From NCBI RefSeq assembly GCF_013416555.1, contig NZ_JACCFG010000006.1, forward strand, positions 344,824 through 408,823: a stretch of DNA of 64,000 nt. The letters run 5' to 3'. Every line of letters begins with the position of its first letter. The first letter of the stretch is position 1. Origin of the DNA: Sphingomonas sp. R-74633. Lineage in GTDB: Bacteria; Pseudomonadota; Alphaproteobacteria; Sphingomonadales; Sphingomonadaceae. Positions 32,993 to 41,285 of this stretch are shown in pieces. The translations under genes were made by a program, and so were the position numbers. The notes beneath the pieces were generated by a model. It searched no databases, was not told where the DNA came from, and worked only from the letters and a program-made list of their open reading frames with translations.

Positions 32993-34026
32993 GCGAGGCA
33001 GCTTTCGACCAGCGCGTCGAAGGCAGGGCCGCCGCGCACCGGATCGGCGACGGGCAGCCCCAGCCGCGCGCTTTCGCTGGCCATGACCTCCAACGCCTCG
33101 GCTTCCCCCAAAGCCGAGGTGTTGAAGCTCACGCCCCCGCAGCGAATGTTCGGATTGGTCCGCCGGCCGAGCGCAGTGGTGAGATCGATGATCTCCTCGA
33201 TGCTGGCGACCTTATAGCCCGCGGTGCCGAGCATCTCGGTGCGGCCGGGCTCGTGGCAGACGACGAATATATCGGGCTGGCTGCCATGGAGCAGGCCGAG
33301 CGACACCGCGGCATAGGCCGGATGCGCGAGCGAGCCCTGGCCCTCGATCACGTCCCAATGCGCCGGATCGGCATCGGGCGACAGCACTTCCGCCGCGCCG
33401 GCCTCGAAATCGGAGACCACCGCGTCCATCGGCATGCCGCCGCCGGCGATCATGATCCCGGTCTGGCCGGTGGCGCGGAAGCTGGTGTCGATCCCGCGCG
33501 CCTCGAAAGCGCGGGCGAGCGCGAGGGCAGTGTATTTCTTGCCGAGCGCGCAATCGGTGCCGACGGTGAGCAGCCTTTTGCCGCTGCGCTTGCGCCCCGA
33601 GGCAACGGGTACGTCGAGCGGGGGCACGCGGATGTCGATCAGCCGCCGCCCGAGCAAAGCTGCCGCCTCGGCGAGCTCGGGAATGTCGGAGAGGCGGACG
33701 TGCATGCCCGAGACAATGTCGAGCCCCGCTTCCAGCGCCTCGACCAGCGACTTGCGCCATGAGGCCGGGATGACGCCGCCCGGATTGGCGACGCCGATCA
33801 CCAGCCCGCGCGCGCCCTGCGCCGCCGCCTCGGCCGGCGTCAGGCTGGGCAGCCCGGTGGTGACGGTGGCACCGCATGCGAACTCGCCCACGCACTTGTC
33901 CCCGGCCCAGTCGCGCAAGCCAAAGGCGGTCTTGGCATAGCCCGGCTCGGTCGTGTCGCCGAGGAAGAGCAGATAGGGCTGCGGCAGCACCAGGGCGGTG
34001 CTGCGCGCGCCGAAGGGGGCATTCAT
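32989..34026 (-). CDS. dgcN: DUF1611 protein, DgcN-like D-amino acid N-acetyltransferase
   Basis: A 345-residue protein of the DUF1611 family. An N-terminal Rossmann-like half is followed by a P-loop-like nucleotide/CoA-binding motif GTDCALGKKYT (156-166), then FRATGQTGIMIAGGG, VIEGQGSLAHPAY and VVCHEPGRTEMLG. In marine bacteria DgcN has been described as the enzyme that acetylates D-glutamate, with DgcA racemising the product to the L form, where it enters normal metabolism. A DgcA-like gene lies two genes upstream here, which strongly supports this reading. The gene sits between the TonB receptor (13-base gap) and the permease (ATGA overlap). Confidence 0.85.
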   Translation of the reverse strand: MNAPFGARSTALVLPQPYLLFLGDTTEPGYAKTAFGLRDWAGDKCVGEFACGATVTTGLPSLTPAEAAAQGARGLVIGVANPGGVIPASWRKSLVEALEAGLDIVSGMHVRLSDIPELAEAAALLGRRLIDIRVPPLDVPVASGRKRSGKRLLTVGTDCALGKKYTALALARAFEARGIDTSFRATGQTGIMIAGGGMPMDAVVSDFEAGAAEVLSPDADPAHWDVIEGQGSLAHPAYAAVSLGLLHGSQPDIFVVCHEPGRTEMLGTAGYKVASIEEIIDLTTALGRRTNPNIRCGGVSFNTSALGEAEALEVMASESARLGLPVADPVRGGPAFDALVESCLA

Positions 34027-34039
34027 TTGGCGGCTCCGA

Positions 34040-36232
34040 TCAGAAGGCGATGTCGAGCGCGAGACCCAGCGTGCGCGGCTGGACCGGCACGGTCGAGAGA
34101 TAGCCCGGGTTGACCGTGGCGACGCTGGTGGTGATCCGCCCCTCGCTGTCGGTCAGGTTGCGGGCATAGGCGCGCACCGTCCACTTCTCGGCGATCGTCA
34201 CCGAGGCGTTGAGGTCGAAGGTCGCGTAGCCGTCGACCGGCACCGACAGCGGGTCGCTCGCCACTGCCGAGATGCGGTCGCCGACGATGCGCACCGCGCC
34301 GCCGACATGCGCCGCGGCCGAGCTGCTGAGCGCGAAGCTATAGTCGGCTGTCACCGCTGCGGCGAGCTTGGGCACATTGGGCAGCTGGTCGCCATCGGTG
34401 CAGTTCGGCGTGGTCTGCGTGCACTTGGCATCGGTGTAGGCGAAGTTCGCACCGACATTGAACCCGCGGACCGGCTGGATCAGCAGCTGCGCCTCGAAGC
34501 CCTGGCTGCGCGCCGTGCCGGCATTGACCAGCCCGTTGATGCCGTTGGCGAAGGCCTGGGCCACCTGCAGATCGTTCCAGTCGAGCAGGAAGGCGGCGGC
34601 GTTGAAGGTGACCTTGCGGTCGAGGAAGCGTGCCTTGATGCCCGCTTCATAGCTGGTCACCGTTTCCGAATTCACCGTCGAGGGGAAGCCGGGCAGCGCG
34701 ATGTTCGGGCCGCCCGGGCGATAGCCGGTGGCGGCGCGGACATAGAGCATCGTGTCCTGGCTGAGGTTGAGCTGCGGGCTCACGCTCCAGGTGACGATCT
34801 CTTCGCTCGACGAACCGTCTCCGCCGCTGTTGAGGCCGATCAGCGGGATCTGCGTCGTCTGGGTGAAGGTCTGGTCGTTGCGCGCCCAGCGCAGGCCGCC
34901 GGTGATGTGGAAGACGTCGCCCAGCTTGAGCGTGGCGTTCCCGAAGACCGCATATTCCTTGTAGGTGTTGGGTAGCGCGACGACCGCGAAGGGGTCGAAC
35001 GGTGCGAGCGGCGCGCCGTTTGCGTCGAGCGCACGGACCAGCTGGTCGTGGGTGTTGTCCTCGTTGGTGTAGAAGAAACCCAGCTGCCAATCGAGCAGCT
35101 TGTTGGTCGCCGAGGTGAGCCGGACCTCCTCGGTCCATTTCTTCTGGTGGAGGTTGGCAGGGTAGTTCGCCAGGCCGCCCCAGATCACGCCATAGACGCG
35201 CGACGCGTCGCTGGTCTCGAGGATCTTGAGCTCGCTGTACGAGGTGGTCGAGCTCAGCTCGGCAAAGCCCAGATCATAGGCGATCGAGCCCGACGCGAAT
35301 TTGAAGTCGCTGTGGAAGGGCTCGGGCAGCTGCTGGTTGGTGCTGAGCCACGAGGCGCCGGGCGCCAGCGGCGCGGGGCTGCCCTGGGTCTCGTAGAGGA
35401 TGCCGAAATTGTCAGATTCGGTCCGCTGCCACAGGCCGCTGAGCTTCACCGTGAGATTGGCGTCGGGCTTCCACAGCAAGGCGACGCGGCCGCCCTTCTG
35501 GACGGCGTCGTTCACGTCCTTCTCGCCGGTCAGGACGTTGTCGATGAACCCGGGCGTGTTGCGCTGCGAATAGCTGGCGCTGATCGCCAGGCTGTCCTTG
35601 ACGATCGGGATGTTGACCAGCCCGCCCGCGGCCCAGCCGGTGTCGCTGCCGTGCGCGATGGTGAAGACCTCGCCGCCGGCCTTGACCGAGAAATTGTTGA
35701 GGTCGGGCTGCACCGTCACGTACTTGAGCAGGCCGCCGATCGAGCTGGCGCCGTAGAGCGTGCCCTGGGGCCCGCGCAGCACTTCGATCTGTTCGATGTC
35801 ATAGGGCAGCAGATCGAGCGAGAAGGTCTGGGCGCGGTTGTAAATGCCGCTCGAGCCGATCGGCGCATCGTCGAGATAGATGCCCACCGTGGCGCTCGGC
35901 CCGATCGGCGCGACGCCGCGCAGCGACAGGGTGGAGCGGCCCGGCGAGCCGGCATTGTCGACCTGGAAGCCGGGGACATAGGCCGCATAGTCGGCGAGCT
36001 GCGAGGCGCCGCTCTGCTGCATCTGCTCGCCACCGACGACACTGATCGAGATCGGCACGTCCTGCAGCCGCTCCTCGCGCTTCTGCGCGGTGACGACGAT
36101 CTCGTCATCGCCTGCGACCGCGGTCTGGGTGGAAGCCGGCGCGCTGTCCTGCGCGAAGGCGGCGCAGGGCAGCAGCAGCGCCCCCGCGGCGGCGGTAATC
36201 AGCAGATGAGCCCGGTTGGTCTTGCGCGTCAT
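34040..36232 (-). CDS. TonB-dependent receptor
   Basis: A 730-residue outer-membrane receptor. After a signal peptide (about 1-27, cut in AFAQDSA) comes a TonB-box-like EIVVTAQKREERLQDVPISISVV, a plug domain with RGVAPIGPSATVGIYLDDAPI and IEVLRGPQGTLYGASSIGGLLKYVT, and a 22-strand barrel ending in the aromatic AF. It belongs to the broad group that imports non-siderophore substrates in sphingomonads. By position it would import the peptide or amino-acid substrate of this locus. A palindromic operator lies about 105 bases upstream, and dgcN follows after 13 bases. Confidence 0.95.
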   Translation of the reverse strand: MTRKTNRAHLLITAAAGALLLPCAAFAQDSAPASTQTAVAGDDEIVVTAQKREERLQDVPISISVVGGEQMQQSGASQLADYAAYVPGFQVDNAGSPGRSTLSLRGVAPIGPSATVGIYLDDAPIGSSGIYNRAQTFSLDLLPYDIEQIEVLRGPQGTLYGASSIGGLLKYVTVQPDLNNFSVKAGGEVFTIAHGSDTGWAAGGLVNIPIVKDSLAISASYSQRNTPGFIDNVLTGEKDVNDAVQKGGRVALLWKPDANLTVKLSGLWQRTESDNFGILYETQGSPAPLAPGASWLSTNQQLPEPFHSDFKFASGSIAYDLGFAELSSTTSYSELKILETSDASRVYGVIWGGLANYPANLHQKKWTEEVRLTSATNKLLDWQLGFFYTNEDNTHDQLVRALDANGAPLAPFDPFAVVALPNTYKEYAVFGNATLKLGDVFHITGGLRWARNDQTFTQTTQIPLIGLNSGGDGSSSEEIVTWSVSPQLNLSQDTMLYVRAATGYRPGGPNIALPGFPSTVNSETVTSYEAGIKARFLDRKVTFNAAAFLLDWNDLQVAQAFANGINGLVNAGTARSQGFEAQLLIQPVRGFNVGANFAYTDAKCTQTTPNCTDGDQLPNVPKLAAAVTADYSFALSSSAAAHVGGAVRIVGDRISAVASDPLSVPVDGYATFDLNASVTIAEKWTVRAYARNLTDSEGRITTSVATVNPGYLSTVPVQPRTLGLALDIAF

Positions 36233-36334
36233 CGTTCGTCTCCCCCTCGGAGTTCGATGTCCTCCACCTCCGCTCCCTTGCGGAGGATGGCAGTGGCTGC
36301 GCGACTATCGGCGCGATTGCAGCCACCTCGTTGC

Positions 36335-36362
36335 CTGATCAGGATGCTATTATCCTGATCAG
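36335..36362. promoter_or_regulatory. operator A before the TonB receptor
   Basis: A perfect palindrome: CTGATCAGGAT, six-base spacer, ATCCTGATCAG. It is followed on the minus-strand side by TTGACT (minus-strand -35-like, 36373-36368), so it overlaps the core promoter of the receptor gene. A degenerate copy of the same 28-base element lies at 39488-39515 beside the regulator gene, with 19/28 identical bases and the same flanking CAGAGAA-N5-CAA. Probable target of the XRE-cupin regulator. Confidence 0.8.
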
Positions 36363-36386
36363 AGAAGAGTCAATCCAATTTGACAA

Positions 36387-37403
36387 TTAAGTTGCAGCCG
36401 TGGCCGAAAGGGCACGCTGGCCCCAGACTGCCTCTGGGCAGTCGATCAGGCCGTCTGAATAGACGATGCCCGGGTTGCGATCGGTGGCGAGAAAGGTCGG
36501 CCCGTCGAGATCGACCACGTCGCAGAGCTGGCCGAGCAGCCAGGCGGGCGCCATCGCCCAGCTCGAGCCGACCATGTTGCCGACCATCACGTCGAGCCCC
36601 AGCGCCCGCGCGCGCCGGGCGATCGCGATCGCCTCGGTAAGCCCGCCGCATTTGTCGAGCTTGATGTTAATCGTCTGGAACCGCCCGACCAGCCCGTCGA
36701 CATCGGCGAGCGTCAACGCGCTCTCGTCAGCGGCGATCGGGATCGGCGAGGCGAACCCGTCGAGATCGGCCTCGCATCCGCGCGCCAGCGGCTGTTCGAG
36801 CAGCGCGATGCCGCAATCTACCAACGCGACGATCAGCGGATCGAGTTCGTTGATCTTGAATCCCTGATTGGCGTCGACCCCGATCCAGCATTCCGGGCGT
36901 GCCGCGCGCACTGCGCGCACCCGGGCGATGTCGAGGTCGAGGTCGCCGGTAAGCTTCAACTTGAGCGCGCGGGCATCGGCATAGGCGCGGGCGCCCTCGG
37001 CCATCACAGACGGATCATCGGCGCCCAGCGTGAAGGTGGTGAGCAGCGGCTTGGGCTCGGGCAGCCCGGCGAGCTTCCATACCGGGACACCCTCGCGCCT
37101 GGCATCGAGTTCCCACAGCGCGCAATCGGCTGCGTTGCGCGCGCCGCCCGCAGGCAGCGCTTGCTGCAGCTCGGCGCGGGTCATGCCGTTGGCGAGGTCG
37201 CCGCGCACCGCCTCCAGCGCGGCGACCATCGTCGCTTCATTGTCGCCCAGATAATAGACGCCGCTCGCTTCGCCACGCCCGGTGTGAAGGCCGTCGGAGA
37301 CAGTGACGACCACCACGGCGGACTCGGTGAAGACATGGCCGGAGATGTGGAACGGCTTCGCGAAGGGAAGCCGTTCCACGGCGATGTCGAGCGAGCGGCG
37401 CAT
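36387..37403 (-). CDS. dgcA: dipeptide epimerase / N-acetyl-D-glutamate racemase (enolase superfamily), DgcA-like
   Basis: A 338-residue member of the muconate-lactonizing subgroup of the enolase superfamily. Catalytic pairs are Lys148-x-Lys150 (KLK) and Lys248 (INIKLDKCGG); metal ligands are Asp178 (DANQGF), Glu203 (EQPLA) and Asp226 (ADES). Relatives epimerise L-Ala-D/L-Glu dipeptides from peptidoglycan or racemise N-acetyl-D-glutamate (DgcA). The company of dgcN and a dipeptidase fits both. The ATG at 37403 with GAGG upstream is preferred; another ATG lies at 37409, too close to the GAGG. It lies about 11 bases downstream of the serine hydrolase gene. Confidence 0.88.
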   Translation of the reverse strand: MRRSLDIAVERLPFAKPFHISGHVFTESAVVVVTVSDGLHTGRGEASGVYYLGDNEATMVAALEAVRGDLANGMTRAELQQALPAGGARNAADCALWELDARREGVPVWKLAGLPEPKPLLTTFTLGADDPSVMAEGARAYADARALKLKLTGDLDLDIARVRAVRAARPECWIGVDANQGFKINELDPLIVALVDCGIALLEQPLARGCEADLDGFASPIPIAADESALTLADVDGLVGRFQTINIKLDKCGGLTEAIAIARRARALGLDVMVGNMVGSSWAMAPAWLLGQLCDVVDLDGPTFLATDRNPGIVYSDGLIDCPEAVWGQRALSATAAT

Positions 37404-37413
37404 TACCATGCCC

Positions 37414-39390
37414 TCAGAACTCGGTCCCGAACGAGACCAGGTTGAAGGCCAGTGCCACCCAGAGGATGAAGAACACCCCGAGGACGAGCAACAGGCTCCA
37501 GATGCGGGCGAACCAGCTGCGCCTGGTGCTCCAGGCCAGCCAGGCGTTCCAGATCGACAGCCCGAACATCCCGAAGAAGGCGAGCGTGCCGGCAAACTGG
37601 ACGAGCAGGATCAGCCAGTCGGTCGAACCATGGCTCTCGAAATTCTCGAGACCCGTGATCACGACACCCCAGAGGACGAGCACCCCCAGCACCAGCCAGG
37701 CGAAGCCGCGCAGCACCTTGTAGGTCCGCCGCGATTCGCCTTCGAGCTTGAGCGTCGCGCCGTAGCGGCGGCGCGCGAACCAGCCGACGGGCCAGGAGAG
37801 GGCGGTGAGGAACACCATCGCCACGCCGAACAGCAAAGCCGGGATCAGCCAGGCCGAGTCGAGCGAGGCCGGGGTGCGGTACCAGATCATGAAGGGCGAG
37901 ACTTCGCCGAAGCTCCAGCGCGCGACCTTGCCGTCCACGACCTGCGCGGCGAGCCGCTCATGGCCATAGGCATCCTGCCAGACGAAGGGCTCGACTTCGA
38001 TCAGCTTGCGCGGCGCGCCGCCCGGGCTGGTCAGCGCGGGGATGACCGGGCGGCCATCGGCGTCGAGCGTCACCTTGGTGTCGCCGAGCAGGTTGATGAT
38101 CTTGGCGAAGTTGGAGTCGATCCGGCGGCTGTTAGTCCAGCTGCCGACGAGCAGCTTGGCATGCTCCTTGGCGGTGGCCAGCTCCTTGGGCGGCGCGTTG
38201 TTCGCCGCGGGCAGATAGCGATCGGCGAAATCGTCGAACAGCGAACCGCGAAGCACGCGGGTCACCCCGTCCTTGCCGCTGCTGTTCATCGAAATGTAGA
38301 GGCCGATATTGTCTTCCGGGAAGATCCACAGGTCGCTGTGGAAATAGACCGTGTCGCCGCCATGCGCGATTGCGCGGTGACCGTTGATGCGCTGCTCGTA
38401 GAAGCCGAGCGCCATCTCGTTGATCGCCGGGATCGCGCTGGGCTGGGCGGTGTGCATCTGCAACGCCGTCTCGGGCTTGAGCAGCGGGCCGCCATTGGCC
38501 AGGTGCGCGATCATGAACTTGGCCATGTCGCCGCCGCTGATCGCCGAGGCGCCCGCGGGGGCCATGCCGATCAGCTCATAGCCCTTGGCCGGGCCCGAGC
38601 CGAGCTCATAGCCCTGCGACATGAACGGCTTGAGCCGGTCGGGGAGCGGCTGGCGGAAGCTGGCATATTGCATGCCGAGCCGGGCGAAGATGTTCTTCTC
38701 GATATAGTCGTCGAACGGCACGCCCGAGACGCGCTCGACGATATAGCCGGCGAGTGCAGTGGCGTAGTTGGAGTAAGCCGGAGTGCTGCCCGGCGCATAG
38801 ATGCGCGCGGGGATGCGATGCTTGAGCACGTCGCCCAGGCTCGGCACCGGCTTGTTGAAGGTCAGCAGGCCCTTGATGATTTCTTCAAAGCCCGCCGTGT
38901 GCGTCATGATGTTGCGCAGCGTGATCGGCTTGCCCTGATAGGGCGGGATCTTGAAGTCGAGATACTGGTTCACATCGGCGTCGAGGTTGAGCTTGCCGGC
39001 CTCGACCAGCTGCATCACCGCGGTCCAGGTATAGAGCTTCGAGGTCGAGCCTGGACGGAACAGCGTCGTCGCCGGATCGACCGGCTTGCGCTTGGCGACG
39101 TCGGAATAGCCGAAGCCGCGCTGCGTCACGACCTGGCCGTCCTTGACGATCACCACCACCGCGCCGGCGACATCACCGCGCGCCAGGGCATAGGGCATGA
39201 AGCCGTCGAGCCAGGCGTCGGCATCGGCCTTGGTGAGATTGGGCGCGACCGCGGGCCGAGTCGCCGGCGTGCTGGGCGCATTGGTCTGCGGTACCGGCGT
39301 GAGCGGTGCGGGGGCCTGGGTAAAGGCCGGCACCGATATGGCGATGCCCAGCAACCCTGCCGCAAGCACCCCGAGCGAACGTTTCCACAT
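37414..39390 (-). CDS. membrane-tethered serine hydrolase (beta-lactamase fold)
   Basis: A 658-residue protein. A signal peptide (about 1-24) is followed by a Pro/Thr-rich linker, then a penicillin-binding/beta-lactamase domain with S115-T-S-K118, a Y-S-N in PAYSNYATALAG and HGG in AIAHGGDTVYF. After about residue 500 come four membrane helices (LIPALLFGVAMVFLTALSW is the first), which anchor it to the inner membrane with the catalytic domain outside. Such domain layouts occur in D-amino-acid peptidase-type proteins. The gene starts the catabolic transcript and is divergent from the regulator. The upstream in-frame ATG region is non-coding; the start MWKRS fits the signal peptide. Confidence 0.88.
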   Translation of the reverse strand: MWKRSLGVLAAGLLGIAISVPAFTQAPAPLTPVPQTNAPSTPATRPAVAPNLTKADADAWLDGFMPYALARGDVAGAVVVIVKDGQVVTQRGFGYSDVAKRKPVDPATTLFRPGSTSKLYTWTAVMQLVEAGKLNLDADVNQYLDFKIPPYQGKPITLRNIMTHTAGFEEIIKGLLTFNKPVPSLGDVLKHRIPARIYAPGSTPAYSNYATALAGYIVERVSGVPFDDYIEKNIFARLGMQYASFRQPLPDRLKPFMSQGYELGSGPAKGYELIGMAPAGASAISGGDMAKFMIAHLANGGPLLKPETALQMHTAQPSAIPAINEMALGFYEQRINGHRAIAHGGDTVYFHSDLWIFPEDNIGLYISMNSSGKDGVTRVLRGSLFDDFADRYLPAANNAPPKELATAKEHAKLLVGSWTNSRRIDSNFAKIINLLGDTKVTLDADGRPVIPALTSPGGAPRKLIEVEPFVWQDAYGHERLAAQVVDGKVARWSFGEVSPFMIWYRTPASLDSAWLIPALLFGVAMVFLTALSWPVGWFARRRYGATLKLEGESRRTYKVLRGFAWLVLGVLVLWGVVITGLENFESHGSTDWLILLVQFAGTLAFFGMFGLSIWNAWLAWSTRRSWFARIWSLLLVLGVFFILWVALAFNLVSFGTEF

Positions 39391-39487
39391 AGCGCGTCGT
39401 CCCCCTTTTCCTGTTCCCGCCAGGACCTCCGGCATTCGATTGCGCCGGTCTGTGTCTGCGGCTAGGTTGTGTTTAGTGAATATAAGC

Positions 39488-39515
39488 CTGATTGGGACAT
39501 GATGATCCTATTCAG
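39488..39515. promoter_or_regulatory. operator B between hydrolase and regulator genes
   Basis: CTGAT-N18-TTCAG: a degenerate version of the palindrome at 36335-36362, placed in the spacer between the divergent serine hydrolase and XRE-cupin genes. Nearby TTGACA on the minus strand (39528-39523), with CATCAT 16 bases on, is a plausible promoter for the hydrolase gene; TATAAG on the plus strand (39481-39486) may serve the regulator. Confidence 0.65.
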
Positions 39516-39539
39516 AGAAATGTCAAACCGAGGTGCCGC

Positions 39540-40169
39540 ATGGCGACAAAGCTGAAGGCAGAGCATCCGACGCTGGGCAATTTGCTCAAGGCGCTGCGGG
39601 CGCGGAATGGCTGGACGCTCAAGGAGATGAGCCTGAAGAGCGGCATTCCGGTCTCGACTCTGTCCAAGGTCGAGCATGACCGGCTGACGCTGACCTATGA
39701 CAAGCTGCTCCAGCTCAGCCAGCGGCTGAACATCCGCATGTCGGAGCTGTTCGCCGAGAATGATTCGGCGCCCGAGACGCAGGTGACGGCGCGGCGCAGC
39801 ATCGGCGACCTCGATCGCGCGGTGCGGGTGAACACCGCGAACTACGATTATTATTACCTCTGCACCGAGTTGCGCCGGAAGCGGATGATCCCGGTGATCA
39901 CCAAAGTGCGCGCCAAGACTGCCGAGGAGTTTGGCGACCTCGTCCATCATTCGGGCGAGGAATATATCTACGTCGTCAGCGGGCGGATCGTCGTCCACAC
40001 CGAATTCTACGATCCGGTGACGCTGGAGGCCGGCGAATCGATCTATATCGATTCGAACATGGGGCACGGCTATGTGACCGGCGACGGCTGCGACGAGGCG
40101 GTGATCCTGGGGGTCTGCTCGAGCGCCGAGGATGGCCTCATGGATTCGCTGCTCAACCTGCACGGCTAG
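39540..40169 (+). CDS. XRE-type regulator with C-terminal cupin
   Basis: A 209-residue regulator. The N-terminal helix-turn-helix (about 12-68, with LKALRARNGWTLKEMSLKSGIPVSTLSKVEHDRLTLTYDKL) is followed by a cupin barrel (about 140-195, HHSGEEYIYVVSGRIVVHTEFYDPVTLEAGESIYIDS), which would bind a small ligand or metal. This family often regulates amino acid or peptide catabolism and responds to pathway intermediates. It is divergent from the D-peptide operon, and the shared palindromes make it the likely regulator. The ATG at 39540 follows GAGG. Confidence 0.92.
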   Translation: MATKLKAEHPTLGNLLKALRARNGWTLKEMSLKSGIPVSTLSKVEHDRLTLTYDKLLQLSQRLNIRMSELFAENDSAPETQVTARRSIGDLDRAVRVNTANYDYYYLCTELRRKRMIPVITKVRAKTAEEFGDLVHHSGEEYIYVVSGRIVVHTEFYDPVTLEAGESIYIDSNMGHGYVTGDGCDEAVILGVCSSAEDGLMDSLLNLHG

Positions 40170-40253
40170 CCGGGGCCTGCCGGGCCGCCTTGCGGATGCG
40201 GGGCGCCTCGGGATAGCTTGGCGTCTCCACCGGCGGCCTCGGGAGCAAGCGAC

Positions 40254-40640
40254 ATGCCGATGCTGATGACGACGGGCGCGATGATGACGTGCAGCTTCGG
40301 TGTGGCGCCGAGCAGCCTCAATATCCTTCCGGCCAATCGCGTGATGGCTGGCAACATGCCCGCCGCGACGATCGCCGACAATGTTCCGGGGCTGAACGTC
40401 CCGCCATTCGGCATGTGCAACAGCATCGCCAATCCCGCGGTCGCTGCCGCCACCGCGGCCGCGCTCGGCGCGCTCACGCCGATGCCGTGCATGCCCGTTC
40501 CAGCCGGTCCCTGGGTGCCGGGGGTGCCGACCACGATGATCGGCGGGGTTCCCGCGCTGAACGATACATGTAAGCTGATGTGCGCCTGGGCCGGGGTGAT
40601 CCAGTTTACTGCGCCGGGTCAGGTAACCGTCCAGGTATAA
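40254..40640 (+). CDS. DUF4280 PAAR-like spike-tip protein
   Basis: A 128-residue protein of the DUF4280 family, a PAAR-like fold that sharpens contractile-tail spikes and can carry cargo. The sequence is rich in Gly/Pro/Met with repeated PVP, GVP and NVPPFGMC turns, including TTGAMMTCSFGVAPSSL near the start and a paired C-x-x-x-C near the end (NDTCKLMCAWAG). It would cap the VgrG trimer encoded later in the locus. GGGAG precedes the ATG at 40254. An operator-like element begins two bases after its stop, so it is transcribed apart from tssJ or read through it. Confidence 0.8.
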   Translation: MPMLMTTGAMMTCSFGVAPSSLNILPANRVMAGNMPAATIADNVPGLNVPPFGMCNSIANPAVAAATAAALGALTPMPCMPVPAGPWVPGVPTTMIGGVPALNDTCKLMCAWAGVIQFTAPGQVTVQV

Positions 40641-40641
40641 C

Positions 40642-40660
40642 TAGAACCATTTCGGTGCGA
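40642..40660. promoter_or_regulatory. T6SS operator-like element, site 1 (before tssJ)
   Basis: TAGAACCA-TTTC-GGTGCGA, preceded by CT. It repeats 12 of the first bases of the perfect palindrome at 48813-48831 before tssB; here the right arm has two changes. Located 110 bases upstream of tssJ. Since it occurs only in front of the two T6SS blocks, it is a candidate shared control site. Confidence 0.65.
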
Positions 40661-40769
40661 CTTCTTTACGATACTGAAGTCAACTGAGAATCGACCATCT
40701 TATACGTTGCCAACCACGACTTTGGGGCTAAGTTGTTCCAAATCGGGCTTACCCCGGGGATTGGGCAAT

Positions 40770-41279
40770 ATGGGGATGGGCAGGACGCAGCGGCGTGCCG
40801 TCGTGAGTCGGCTGGGACGGGGCGTTGCCGCCCTGTCATTGCTGCTGCTCGCTTCGCTCCCGCTCGCCGGGTGCAAGACGCCCAAGATCCTGTGCTTCAA
40901 GTCCTCCGGTCTCGGCACGCTGGCCTTTAATTCGACCGATGCGAGCAATGGCGGCCGTGCGGTGACGATCGATCTGGTCTTCATCACCGAAAAGCCGGTG
41001 TTCCAGGCGATCTCGAAGATGAAAGCGCGCGACTATTTCACCAACCATGAGCAGCTCGAGCGGGATTTCCCCAAGGGCTATCGCTTTACCCAGTGGCAGG
41101 TGCAGCCCGGCCAGTATCTCGAGGCGACCGCCGCGCATGCGCCGTGCAACCTGATCGGCGCCTATATCTTCGTCAATTATCGCGGTGAGGGCGAATTCCG
41201 TCAGCGCCTGGGCAAGGAGAAGCGCGGAACGCTGGTGCTCGGCGAGAAGGACTTCAAATGGATTCCGGAAAAGGGCTGA
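40770..41279 (+). CDS. tssJ: T6SS outer-membrane lipoprotein TssJ
   Basis: A 169-residue lipoprotein that anchors the T6SS membrane complex in the outer membrane. The lipobox is LLASLPLAGC (Cys37 region), after a hydrophobic signal; the rest is the TssJ beta-sandwich. The ATG at 40770 has GGGGA upstream; a second ATG two codons on is possible. It is the first gene of the block tssJ-K-L-M-A, each coupled closely to the next (6-base gap to tssK). Confidence 0.85.
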   Translation: MGMGRTQRRAVVSRLGRGVAALSLLLLASLPLAGCKTPKILCFKSSGLGTLAFNSTDASNGGRAVTIDLVFITEKPVFQAISKMKARDYFTNHEQLERDFPKGYRFTQWQVQPGQYLEATAAHAPCNLIGAYIFVNYRGEGEFRQRLGKEKRGTLVLGEKDFKWIPEKG

Positions 41280-41285
41280 CCCGCG

